Shown piece after piece: positions 47,762-59,150 of a DNA stretch of 64,000 bases (position 1 is its first letter; every line of letters begins with the position of its first letter). Both the position numbers and the translations under genes were made by a program. The stretch is from Theristus sp. LFF4_11 (taxonomy: Eukaryota; Nematoda; Chromadorea; Monhysterida; Xyalidae), in assembly GCA_030248135.1 (NCBI GenBank), contig JASANC010003362.1, forward strand, positions 1 through 64,000. Direction: 5' to 3'. Below the pieces are notes generated by a model. The model made no database searches and was not told the DNA's origin. It worked only from the letters and a program-made list of their open reading frames with translations.

Positions 47762-50700
47762 TCAGCGTCTGCTCGGCTCACAGAAATACTTTCCAGCGAT
47801 CACTTTGCGGCGCAGCAGCGACAGGCGGTACTGTTCGCCGAGCACTTCGACGCTCGAGCCGGATATCGTCGCGTCGCTGGCGGCGAACTTGACGTACGTG
47901 GCCGCCGGAGCCGAGGGGCCCCGCGAGACGCACATGCGCGCCTTCAGGGAGCCGCTGCGGTCGCCGTGCACCGAGAGCTCCGTGAGACGCCAGGTGAGTT
48001 GCTCGCTTGGGGGCAGCCTGCAAGCGCACGCGTGCGCGAGTCGTTCAAGAAAGGCTTCGCTTAGGGTTACGCTTGCATTAGGAACACATCAACGATTTCA
48101 TTGCACGCAACATTTGATCGAACATCGGAAATCATTTTTAAGTGAGAATAGCGATCCACTGCTGTCAATGGTGTGCGCGTCTTCCTAGTTAGCAACGAAA
48201 AGTGCCAATTTAGAAAATTCTTTGTCGCGATGTTACACGAACACACGAACAAACACAGTCGAAACCACAATTTTTTCTTGTCACTTATCAGCATTTGAAG
48301 CTCGACAAATAATTCCGAGCGAACACTCCACACAGAACTTCCCCACTTTACCGACACACAGTAATATGGCGCCTAAATGGTTATGTTCCAAATTGTCTTC
48401 TTAATGTGATTTTCCAACAGAGCACACGGATAACAACGTTGTTTATAAAGTAAACCAAAACGAAAAAAAACAGTGTTGCCAAAAAAACCAGTTTCGCTCG
48501 CTGACTTTGACAACATAAACAAAACCCCGCATGTATTTTTTAGCAAGCAAAAAAGATTGGAGGCCTGTGACCTGAATGGCCCCGACAAAACCGGGGCAAA
48601 ACTACTACAAATACGAACATTGCCGTGAGTGTGCAAGCATAGCCAATCAGCGTGCAACACGCAATTGCAACCACCACCAACCACTCAGCGTCCGGCTTCG
48701 CGACCACGTCCTGGACGGCGCCATCGATCTTGGTGGCGAACTGCAGATTCAGCAACGCCACCGACAGACGACAGTCGGCATTCAGTCGATAGTCGACGCG
48801 CAAGTCCGTTTGCGTGCTGTCGCACTTCCAGTACGACCAGACGATCAGGGGCGCCGCCACCGGCTGGCGCACCTCGTAGCGAAGCACCTGAAGGCATGTT
48901 TACACCTGACGTATGGCCTATTTTTTTAAACGTGTCCCACTGAAATGACGTCATGTGCCACAAAACATGCGCTTGTCGTTCACAGCAAACCAGACTATCC
49001 GTTTAGCCGATTTCTTCCCGTAAACAAATGGTGAATGTCGAATCAGTCACCCCAAACTGAAATTTTAGTGCCTGTACTTTGACAAACGGGTTTTTTTAAA
49101 TAAAATGACGTCACGCTAGTCCGGACACGTTTGAATAAATCCACAATACACACAGTGACAGTCCATCTGGATAATATGTGCAACTGGCTGATTGGTTGGT
49201 CATGCGCAATTCTCAGCGCTGATTGATTGGTCCTTGGTCATGAGCATTTCTCAGCGCTGATTGATCGGCCATTACGTCATGTTGCATATATTGTCCAGAT
49301 GGACTGTATGCGCATACGGCACGGCACATAACGTCACGTCACTTTAGGTCTCGTGTTATACTGTTATTGCATACTACCGTTCATACCTGACGTACGTCGA
49401 CGTACGTCTGCATACGTCAGGTATAAGCGGACCCTAACTACAGAAATGCACAGTTCACAGTTGACTGGCTGCTGTGTCTGTCTGTTATGTCGTATGACAT
49501 TATGCACATATATGCAACTGGCTGATTGCTTGCCGACCACGCGACGCATACACTCGGTGCAGTTCGGCACCCCGCCTCCACGGCGATGCGTGCACAAAAA
49601 TGCTTGCGGCACGTGATTTACAAATAGCCTGTTGTTGCAATAAAATGAGAAACACTTGTGTGTGAAGTAAAAAACAACACAACATTAACAGTTGGGTTTT
49701 TAAAACACAGTGTTTGATTGGCTGCGTGTGCATTGCACAACCGATCACCAGCCAGCAATGTAGTATGTCTTCCAGAAATCTCACAAGCATCATAATGTAA
49801 ATCGCCCGATATCCATCAATCACAGTTTCATGCGCGCTGCAAACTGCAGCCCACAGAGACAACAGAGCCAGACACACCTCGATATTGTAGAACTGAGCGT
49901 TTGGCTTTGCATCGCGTTCCCGTTGCAAATGGCGACTGAGTCCGCTGGCATCGAACGTGAACTCGTGCGAGGAGCAACTGACGAACTGCGATTTAGCATC
50001 CGCTGAGAGCACCTGAGTAGGAATTAAAAAAAAACGTTTTTTGTCAAAAAACCGGTTTTTTCATGGTTTAAAAACTGTTTTTCTTGAGAACTTTTTTCTC
50101 GAAAATGGCTTTTAGCTTGAGAATATTGCTCTGGATTTTGCCAAACAAACAATTAAAACATGAAAAGGTGGAGAAAACCTGTTGAACAATAATCAACGGT
50201 GTTCTAGCCACCAACAGGCAACTCAACAACACAACTGTGTGGTGGATCGACGACTGAAAAGTTGCATTTGTTTCGACGACTGGAAATTCAGTATTGGTGA
50301 AAAAACCGTTTTTTTCGTGCCATCCCTATACCTAAGAAACAAAACATCCAAAATGCAGGCGGCAGGCTGTTGCTGATTGGCTGGCATCGCAGAAACACCA
50401 GGCGCACCACCAATCAGCGGACATCGATCTTTGAAGCTCGCCTGTTTATTTGGAATCAACGCGTGCAACTTCTCGGCGTGGTTGAGTCGGAACGTCAACG
50501 GCAACGGTTTGCTCAGATCATCGTCGTGCTCAACGTCAACGTGCAACAGCGGCACGGCGGCACGCGGGAACGACACGAGCACCGAGCCAAACACGCGCAC
50601 TTTCTCAGCTCTGCAAGAAAATGCACAGTTCGAAACAAGGCTCGACGTTTTGTTGGAATCGAACCGCCATGAGAGATGTTCCAGCATGCTCTGCAGCGAT

Positions 50701-53700
50701 AACCGAGTGGGGCGGTGTTTACCGGAACGTGGTGAATCTGCCGGCCATGTGGTGAGCACAACAACACACACGACACACCATGTGGCAATGTTCAGCACAC
50801 GGCGGCAGATTCAGCACGGCTGCACAGGTGATGCCATGCCAAGCCAGTACCAACCAACCAACCAACCCAGCCAGCCAGCCAGCCAACCTGTGCGTGTCAC
50901 CAGACGCAAACCACGCGTGCACCGTCTCGTTGATCGCCATCGCCACCGGTATCACGTCAGCAGCAGTCAACTGCGACAGACTGTGCCCGGAGCGCAGCGT
51001 GCCGAACGCGTCGCCCTGCAGCGAGCCCATCGAGTCGGCGCGGTAGAAGCGGTCGCCACCGGTGCTGGTGCTGGCGCTCGTGTCCAGCGACGTCTGCAAA
51101 ACAACGCGCATGCGTGTGTGAATTGTGTTCGCTCGGGTGATCTTGGGGGTGGCAGACAGCAAGCGGATTGCCTGAGCGGCTCGCAAACAAGCTGTTACCA
51201 ATTTTTTTCGGTTGTGCGAACTGCGACTGAATGCGTTTGCAGACGTAGAAAGGAAACCAGTTTTTCATCCGTATGTCGCAATTCAAAGCAGCCTAAGTGA
51301 CCCGACCCTATTTAGAGGACTCGGATCTCGGATCACTTTGCCAATTTTGAATTCCCGCGTCGTGCATGCAACTGCTTATTTATCTATGCGCGCATCGAGT
51401 CTCGGGACCAAAATAAAAAATAATAAATGCACGACTTGATGCACTGTTCAGCAGTGTTTCGCTTGGCGCGGAACGCACATGTTCACAAAGTAGCACATCG
51501 TTCGCCAACCTGTTTGTTGAGCGAGAAAGATGAGTGGGGGGTGTGGGGGGGGGGGGGGGGAATGGGGGGGGGGGGGGAAGGGATTGGGGGGTTAAAGGGG
51601 GAGGAAAAAATTTTGAATTATTTGGGGGTAAAGGGTTTTTGGGGGGTCGCCGGTGAGTGCCGGTCGCAGCAGCTGGATCGAGCGCTTCGGTTTTGTCTGC
51701 GTGCCCCCGACCGGCGCCCACGGGTCGTTCTCTCCAGAGCCACCGCTCGGCGACTCCTGGATGCGCGCCAACATTTCCGGCGCACCCTGTGCCCCGCTAA
51801 TGCGGCTGATCGTCGACAGTTTGTCTGCACGTACAACACACACACGCATAAAAAATCAAGCAAGTTGCAGCATGTGGTTCTCTGCATTTCGGCCTGGCCA
51901 ACACCATATATGCAGAAAAGGGGCGGCCTCATTAGTGGTGTTCAAAGGCACATGTTCAGCAGTTCAAAGACACTGTTCAGCACAAATTGCTTTGCCGGAT
52001 TTTTCGATGCAGGATTTCTCTTCAAAAAACCGCCCGGGTAGTGGTGATTGAACAAAAGCGGACGCAAACCGATGGTCATTCGTAGTTCATCAGCAGATGC
52101 GGTCAGTGATTTCGCGGTTGAATTCAACGTGCCGCCGGTGGTGTCCGCTTCAGACGCGATCGGCTTGATCGCCAGACGTTTCAGCTTTTTCGTTTGCTCA
52201 TCTTCCTCGCTGTCTGAACAAAAAAAACCAACGAACCATTTGTTTTGTTGGAATTTTAGGCGATATGTTTTAGCGCCAGGGCTAACCCAGAGAAGCGTAC
52301 GAACGCCGTCGAGTGGGGTGCGCCCATCGGGTTTTCTGTCTCTAAGTGCATCAACACCCTCGGCGGGGCTCGATCCGCCGAACGCACAGACAAGAGGCTA
52401 ACGCGCTACCACAGGCCACGGTGACACGAACCATGGTATATTACTGAATGAAATCGATTGTGCGCAACGCGCTGATTGGCTGCGCGTGAGTGGCGCCTGC
52501 GAAATGCAGGGCAGAACAGAAAAAAAACATCGAACCGGAAAACTCCGAGGATTCTTCAGCACTCTGCCTGCTGTCCCACTTTGGCGGTTTCCGGGGGTCA
52601 ACGATTGGGCGCACTGTGTATCCCTGCTCGTCAACCGGAGGCAGGTCACGTGACTGCAAATACAACTTGTTCAATCTCACTGCTCCGTCGAATTACAGCC
52701 GAACTCTGAGTTATAGGCAATCAGCTGATTGGTTGTTGATCACGTGCATGCACACTTTCTGTGCAAAACCGACTCCTCTCCCACGGCAATTTCTGCACAG
52801 AAAGCATACATCCACATGATCAGCAACCAATCAGCTGATTCCCTATAATTTATTGCTCGACTGTAACTGATCGAGCCATATTCCGCAATAACCAATTTAA
52901 CAAGCCAACAGAAATGTCGCTTTAAAAAAGCAATGGAGCAAAGCTAAAAATGGTGAACGATGAAAGTGGTGATGCAACCAAAGAGCACAAAGCAAGCCGC
53001 AGGCCACCGACTGACCGTGCGCTGCTCACTTCTGCTGCTTGTCTCGCTTCTCAGGTCGTCGTCGGCACTGAAAACGCACTCAATCGCGCTTATTATTTTT
53101 CATTTTTGTCCCGCGATACTCAATGCACGCATAGATGGAACAGATTCATGCATGACGCGGGAATTCAAATTTCGCAAAGTGATCCGAGTCACTTTGGCGA
53201 TTTTGAATTGCCACATAAAGATTGGTTTCCTTTCTACGCCTACGCATTGAGTCGCAGAACCTAAAAAATTGATATCAGTTTCGCAGCAAAATTTCTGTTG
53301 TCCAACATAAAAACATGCTTTCCAATATCCTACCTGGTCGCTGCCTCCTCGCGTTGCTTCTTTTTCGCTTTTCGTCGTTTCTTCAGAAAGTTCAGACTGT
53401 GTTCTAAAAAGAAAAAAAAATTCAGACGTCAAAAAACCTTTCCTTGCGCAACCATGTACTTGCAGATGTGTGTCTCCAAAAAAAAATTGTATTCGAGTGT
53501 TTGCTGAAACTGAACAAGAACCACGTGGTAAAGGCGTCAAGCGCCCCCGGTCACCTTTCTCAGCGGCAGCGGTGTTGTGCGCGTTTGACGTGGGCGTCAC
53601 GCCAGCACTGCTGTCCTCCATTGGACTTGGCGTCGGCGTCGCCAGCACGGTCGACGTTGACTTGGAGGATTTCGATTTGCGGCCGGGCAGAAATAGATTC

Positions 53701-56700
53701 AGTTTCGCTGACAGATTCGAGGCCGATAGTGACGAGTGATTGCCGGCCGCTGTGGTCGGTGGCGCGTTTGCGGAGCCGCTGGTCGTGTCTGATAAACCTG
53801 CCGATCACTAATGAATGAACTATTTTATTGGCACATGCAACAATGAATGATGGCTGTGTGCCCAGCTTTGCTGCTTTGGAAACTGGTTCTCCGTGTGCAT
53901 CGCATACGCCTGACAATTACAATGCGTCGAATAAAATCAATCAATCAATCAATGCAACGGCGGGTTTCACTACCATGGAATTGTGCGTTATTTTTTTTTC
54001 AACGACATTCTTTTTTCAGAACACTTCAATGCTTTCTTCTTTTAGGCGCTCGACTCCCGCTGATTCGCGAAAGACATCCAAGCAGCGGAGAACTTCATTC
54101 AACCTTGTGCATCATTTGACCGACACAACAAACATCAAGTTGGTAAAAAAGCGTTCACATTGAACGCGCACGCCTGATATCCTCAAGGATCAAACAAATT
54201 CATTCAGAAAACATCACAGAAAGCCGATACAATCCGACAGTCGACAGCAAAAATTCCAAGAAGCTATTAGCAATTTTCTAGGGGTCTGCAACTTTGTACA
54301 TGTGCAGACGTAGAAAGAAAACCAGAAAAACTTTCCGTGACCATTCCAAATAGCCCAAGCGACCCGGCCCTTTATAAGGCACTCGGCGCCACTTTACTTT
54401 ACCAATTTTGAAGTGCCGCGTCATGCACGAAACTGTTTACCTATAATCTATGCGCGCATTGAGTCTCGAAACCAAAAAATAAAAGATAATACCATACCAG
54501 TGGACGACATGGGAGAAGGCGGCGCGACTTTGTCAATGGTGATCACGCTCGGTTGGCCGGCGTCAGCAGATGCGCCGAGGTGAATCGAATGTTGCAACTC
54601 GTCCAGATTGGAACTCGCCACGGCATTGGTGGTGTCCGGTGGCACTTTCGTTGTCATCAACGGATCGAGTGAGCCTAACGTCGGCGACAACACCATTCTA
54701 CCGGTCTGCTCTGCGTTCGTTGGTTGGTGCGCTGCTGATTCCGTCGTCTCACCTGGCGATCGTGAAAAAATTGTCTTTTAATATTTTCAAAAAAACGGTT
54801 TTATTTTCCATGCCAAACACTCGTCGCACCAACCATTCAATGGTGGCGGTCCAACGAGTGGCAACGGCGGCGGCTGCTCTTGCACCGGCGACAAATGGAT
54901 CAAGTTCTGATCGTCTCGTGTCGCTGCAGTGTCGGACGCTGCGCTCAGCGGTGTTTGTGTGCCATTCAAGTTTGCCGCTGAATCATTGATGACGATCGCA
55001 CGTTTGTCGGTTGGTTTCGGTGACGCCCCCGAGGTTGACGGTAATGAAACGTCGAGCAAATCGTAGACGGACGTCAGTGGGCGCCGTGAGTCCTGCAAAC
55101 AGAAACAAAAGTTGACTGGAAGCCAATGCAACGGAGACAGCTCAAAATGCTCTGTCAAGCCAACGGCGCACACAAAGAAACCAGTTAAATCTCAATGCGA
55201 CCACCGGAACCTGTATTTTGTGTTCTGTTCTGTTTCGGGTTACGAGTTTCTAAAATATGGACAACGAAACGAGCAAAATTTCAATAAAACACGATTTGCG
55301 CTTTCACAGTTGATTGGATCGCTCTAAAAATGGTCTAGCTTTACTCAGCTCGACGAGACGCTTTGAAACAACCGAACGCTTCGAGCTTGTGAAACAAAAA
55401 TTCAGGTTTCCCTCTAGTTCTGTTCACCCACACAACACACACATTGCTAGCTCTCACTTCACAGTAAAGCGGCATTCACGTAGCACTAGCAGTATTTGTG
55501 ACGCATAGCCATGTTTTCATATAACTACGCGTCACAAATAATTCGGGAAGAATGCCCCTTCAGGGAAGTTCTCTATGCCCAAGTCCTGAATAGTTCCTGA
55601 GAAAAACGTCCCATTGGCAGACTTGCCAAGTCCGTGCTGTTGTTGACCACCGGCGCACTGTTCACAATTGCAGCATCGCGATTCCTCTGCTTTGTCTCCT
55701 TCAAGTTATTATTATTATTATTGGTGCTATTATTGAGCGTCGTGAACGGTCTGCTGCCGATGCTCGACGCGACACTGCCGCCCGTGCCCGTCGACAGATC
55801 GTCAGTGGAGCGTTTTTTATCGCCCGCAATCGGCGGCAATAGACTGGCCAGGTCGGGCTCTTCAAAAACGGCGACCGCTGAAATGTTCGTTTTGTTCATT
55901 TTGTCGTCTCGCTTTGTTTTGCCTATTATCATTTTTTGGGTTCTGCAACTCAATGCGTTTGCAGACGCAGAGCGGAAACTAGTTTTCATCCTGATGCGGC
56001 AATTCAAAATCGCCTAAGTGACCGGGTCCATATTTAGGGGACTCGGATCACTTTACCAGTTTTGAGTTCACGCGTCATACATGAAGCGGTTCACTGTATG
56101 CGCGCATTGAGTCTCTGGACCAAAAATAAAGAACCATACAGTTCAATGTTTATTATAGCTCAGTCTCACTTTGTAAAGTAAAACTAGCTGAGTAGCATGA
56201 CCTGAGAGCAGATTGACCCGGATCACAGTAACATGAAATTCAAAAATTACAAGTTAAACGTTACGATTAATCGCTTTCCATTTTTTTAGCATATGTGTGA
56301 AATATAATATGAAAACCTAAAGCTCTCCAGCTCACCGAATCCCGCACTGGGTAAACCATAAACACATTGATTTACAACAAGAATAAACAGCTAACGGTGT
56401 GTTTGTGATAAAAAGCTGCAAAAAATCAACTACAATAGAAAGCCGAAACCACTTATACACCCAAAAGCACAATGAAGCAAACGCACGTGGCCTTTCGGAG
56501 CCGGTGCTTCGCTCTTCCACAAACTGTAGCATGATTTCATTCGGGTCCATGTTTTCGACTGCGATGCGAAACTCGTGAAAAACCTGTGAAATGCGTTTGT
56601 TGGACAAAGAAACTCGATACAAAGCGTTTCGAAAGTTATCAAAAACCAGGAAATGGTGATGAATGTGATTGTAGGAAAAGAAACTCGATACAAAGCGTTT

Positions 56701-59020
56701 CTAAAGTTATCAAACATCGAAAACGGTGTTTTGAAAATGTTTATTGTCGTGAATGTGTGCGCTAGCAATGTCATTGTTAATGTTCAAGCTGCATCGCTGA
56801 AAATGTATGTACTTTTACAATTGAAGTATTTTATGTTACGTTTGTTTCCCGCCACTTTTTTCGCAAAATACAGAGCTTACGAAAAAAGAACGGCGATATC
56901 GGATTTGCAAGAAAGCATATTCGCTCTTAATACATTCGCTCTTTTTTTTACTGCAATTCAAAATTCTCTCTCATGTTCCAACCTGCGCCGAGACATTATG
57001 GCAATCCTCGACGTGTTTCGCGAGTCCAATCAGCAGTGCCTTCATCTTCAACAGATGCTCAAATTCGTGCGCCTGAAAATGACCGGCACTCGTCGTGAGC
57101 TTGTGCTCGAAGTCGACGCGCACTAGTTCATACTTGTCGATCTGCTGTTTGTAGTCGTCGCGCGCTTTGTTCAGTTTTGCTTCCGCCTAAAACAAGCGTG
57201 AACGACAAAATGCAACGTTGGTTTCTTGGATTCTCGGGCATAACATACGTTGTGGTTCAGGCATGGTCAGAGATATGAGCAACTTCAGTAACGCGCAATT
57301 GGGCAAGATAAACGAACGCATCAATGTTTCAGCAACGTTGATGTCACCTTTGCGATTTCCTTCGGTGTGCTTGAAGAATCCTGTTTCAGCTTGTGCAGCT
57401 CCACACAGCGAGTGGCATACGTTTCTTTTGCCTACAACAACAAAAAAATGTTAATAAGAAAAGCGGTTCAGTTCCTGCAATCAGTTCAGATATTCACGAA
57501 TAGATTTTCAATGTTCATCATGTTATTCATTGGACACAATATCTAACATCCATTTTTGAAATATCGAAAAAATCTAAGGTTTGGAAACGATCTTGGAAAA
57601 TGAAACGTCAAGTGTATCTCAACCAATCACATGAAGCACGCGGATCGGCTGTTGAATGATGATTCAAAAGCAGCAGATCCATAATCTTTTGTGTTATTTC
57701 TGCTCTGCGGTTCAATGTGCCAGCAGACGTGGATTGAAAATAAAAAACGATTGGAGTTTTTGATCCGCGTGTCGAGTTTTAGGGATCCGGCCAGCGTCAT
57801 AAACGATTTTAAATTGCCCGTGTAAAAAATGAAACTAATCTCCCTCTCTGTACACATCGAGTTGCAGAACTAAAAAACACAAGCACTGTGACTGCATAAC
57901 TGCCGCCAACCCAAAAACTGCGACCAACTTTCTGCAGACACGTCGTCGTGGTCTGCATCAAATTCACGGCGTCAAACGTCGCCTGCTCCTTCAGTTTGCG
58001 TTGCGCCTTCTGCAGTTCATCGCTGTACTTTTTCGTCTCCTTCTCCAGCAATTGTATCGACTGTAGCAAATTGGCGCGCGTTTGCAGCACCCGTTCCAGT
58101 GTGTTCTTCGTCAGAAGCCATGCGCCGACAAACGAGTGGTGAGTCGGTTGACTCTGTTGCTGCTGCGATCCGCTGCCGGAGTTTTGCGGACAATAGGAAC
58201 AGACCTGCAGAAGCAGTGCGTGACTGTCAATAGGGACGCAATGAATCAGTGACGAACACAGTCTTTCAGACAGCAACTGTATCGTATGGTGTATGGCAGA
58301 TTTGCGTTGTGCGGAAAATGAAATGTAGCTGATTTGGAAAGCCGACAAAACTTTATGTCAAGCAATCAAGCATTTCAACGCGTTTCAAGTTTTTCATTTT
58401 CCAGCATTTCAAAGTTTGACGTTGCACTGGTAAAAGCGGCTGTTTTGACTGCCAGCATGCGGCCGTCCCGCAGGCCAAGCCAGACACACCCGATTGAAGT
58501 GTTTCGCGAGCATCTTGTTGTAGTCGTCGTCCATCTGCTGGCGCTCCTTCACCATTTCGTGCAGCTCTTTCACGCACAACTGGCCGCATTTCATGTTCTG
58601 GTACATCGCTTGGAAACCTAGGTGACGTTCGCCCTGGAACGAGAAGTTGAAGCTGTAGCAATTTCGTTCCGTTGTAAAAGATGATCGACAGAAAGAAACT
58701 TTCGATGTTTGAACAACACATCACTCAGCACTTGGAACGTTCACACTTCTGCGTTCACAGCAACAAGTCAAATATCTACCTAGATACTTATGGTTTGGGC
58801 CGGAGTTTGGTACTTTATGGTTTCCGGAACCGGCGCGTGAACAAACAAATAAATAAATACTTTTGACAATGAAAACAATCGACGACCGGGCCTGACCACC
58901 TACCAGTAAGTAACATGCCAAAAAAACGAACGTTAAACTCACCCAAAAATGATCGGCAAACGACACGCCATCAGAGTCACCGTCTTTGTCGCGTACGTGC
59001 GCAGTTTTCGTGTTCGCCAT
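47762..59020 (-). CDS. FCHO: FCHO-type endocytic adaptor (F-BAR plus mu-homology domain), about 18 exons
   Basis: Early clathrin-coated-pit protein that bends membrane and recruits Eps15 and AP2. Minus-strand exons: 58943-59020, 58490-58633, 57929-58204, 57348-57431, 56983-57186, 56487-56583, 55651-55877, 54834-55092, 54498-54752, 53334-53788, 52536-52653, 52070-52213, 51712-51824, 50901-51093, 50442-50608, 49878-50012, 48682-48887, 47762-48005. F-BAR: FADHFW/GERHLGFQAMYQNMK, LEKETKKYSDELQKAQRKL, TYATRCVELHKLKQ, FRIAVENMDPNEIM. Linker: FEEPDLASLLPP, proline-rich PPPLPLVGPPP, AKLNLFLPGRKSK, DEQGYTVRP, DSEEDEQTKK, ADELRMTIG. Mu-homology domain: PVAMAINETVHAWF, GSVLVSFPRAAVPLL, LTFRLNHAEKLHALIPNK, NAQFYNIEVLRYEV, WSYWKCDSTQTDLRVDYRL, ISGSSVEVLGEQYRLSLLRR, GKYF. 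Length about 1130 residues, longer than vertebrate FCHO (about 810-890) because of the linker. The 53334-53788 exon may contain an in-frame retained intron. One GC donor follows 50442. Confidence 0.92.
49159..49303. mobile_element. Mariner-type MITE with CAGTCCATCTGG ends, FCHO intron
   Basis: The left end CAGTCCATCTGGATAATATG is mirrored by CATATATTGTCCAGATGGACTG, followed by TA. Internally GCGCTGATTGATTGGTC is repeated. It is a short palindromic element with TA at the right flank. It is immediately followed by repeat F. Confidence 0.75.
49305..49437. repeat. Dispersed repeat F, copy 2
   Basis: GCGCATACGGCACGGCAC, ATTGCATACTACCGTTCATA and the palindromic GACGTACGTCGACGTACGTC are present, in the same order as at 10775-10910. 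Confidence 0.6.
50018..50328. mobile_element. hAT-type MITE, 311 bp, abutting an FCHO splice acceptor
   Basis: The left end TAGGAATTAAAAAAAAACG and the right end TTCGTGCCATCCCTA are degenerate hAT-MITE termini like those at 7288 and 13118, with AACCGGTTTTTT blocks inside. The flanking 8-mers CACCTGAG (50010-50017) and TACCTAAG (50329-50336) match at 6 of 8 positions. The left duplication overlaps the acceptor of the 49878-50012 exon on the minus strand. Confidence 0.75.
51220..51420. repeat. Dispersed palindromic repeat D, copy 3
   Basis: GCGACTGAATGCGTTTGCAG, AGACGTAGAAAGGAAACC, GAATTCCCGCGTCGTGCATG and GCGCATCGAGTCTCGGGACC are present, in an FCHO intron. It is one of the most complete D copies. 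Confidence 0.7.
51530..51605. repeat. G-run low-complexity tract
   Basis: Runs of 6-16 G interrupted by T or A, within an FCHO intron (template-strand C-runs in the transcript). It may form G-quadruplexes on the plus strand. Confidence 0.75.
51883..51945. repeat. Dispersed repeat E, copy 2
   Basis: GCATTTCGGCCTGGCCAACA and GCCTCATTAGTGGTG match 25835-25915. Confidence 0.5.
52256..52432 (-). mobile_element. tRNA-derived SINE A, copy 3 (FCHO intron)
   Basis: On the minus strand the head GTGGCCTGTGGTAGCGCG, a B-box-like GGATCGAGCCCCGCC and the tail TTCTCTGGGTTAGCCCTGG match the copy at 30757. Confidence 0.8.
52696..52863. mobile_element. CAGTCGA mariner-type MITE, FCHO intron
   Basis: The left end CAGCCGAACTCTGAGTTATA and the right end TATAATTTATTGCTCGACTG are present with TA on both sides. 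The arms hold GGCAATCAGCTGATTGGTTG and the mirrored CAACCAATCAGCTGATTCCC. Same family as 24555 and 26970. Confidence 0.87.
53098..53268. repeat. Dispersed palindromic repeat D, copy 4 (reverse)
   Basis: CGATACTCAATGCACGCATA, CATGACGCGGGAATTCAAAT and ACGCATTGAGTCGCAGAACC are present; reverse orientation relative to copy 3. Confidence 0.68.
54290..54480. repeat. Dispersed palindromic repeat D, copy 5
   Basis: GCAGACGTAGAAAGAAAACC, GTGCCGCGTCATGCACGAAA and GCGCGCATTGAGTCTCGAAA are present, ending 18 bp from the 54498 exon. Confidence 0.65.
55935..56132. repeat. Dispersed palindromic repeat D, copy 6
   Basis: GTTCTGCAACTCAATGCGTT, GCGGCAATTCAAAATCGCC and GCGCGCATTGAGTCTCTGGA are present, in the FCHO intron between 55877 and 56487. 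Confidence 0.68.
57690..57875. repeat. Dispersed palindromic repeat D, copy 7 (diverged)
   Basis: GCAGACGTGGATTGAAAATA and ACACATCGAGTTGCAGAAC resemble the D ends. The middle is diverged. It lies in the FCHO intron between 57431 and 57929. Confidence 0.5.
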
Positions 59021-59150
59021 TTTTGTTCAGTTCAGTTTCTTAATTCTTAAATCTTAAACCAATCCCACGTAATAGTTTCGTTTTCAAAAGCTTTATTTGT
59101 TGATCAAACACCTGCAAAAGCAACATTGTTTGGTGTTTGTCTGTCATATA

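Noticed and set aside
52398..52649. Alternative frame over FCHO exon 52536-52653
   Set aside because: Also open, but the other frame carries the conserved DEQGYTVRP motif.
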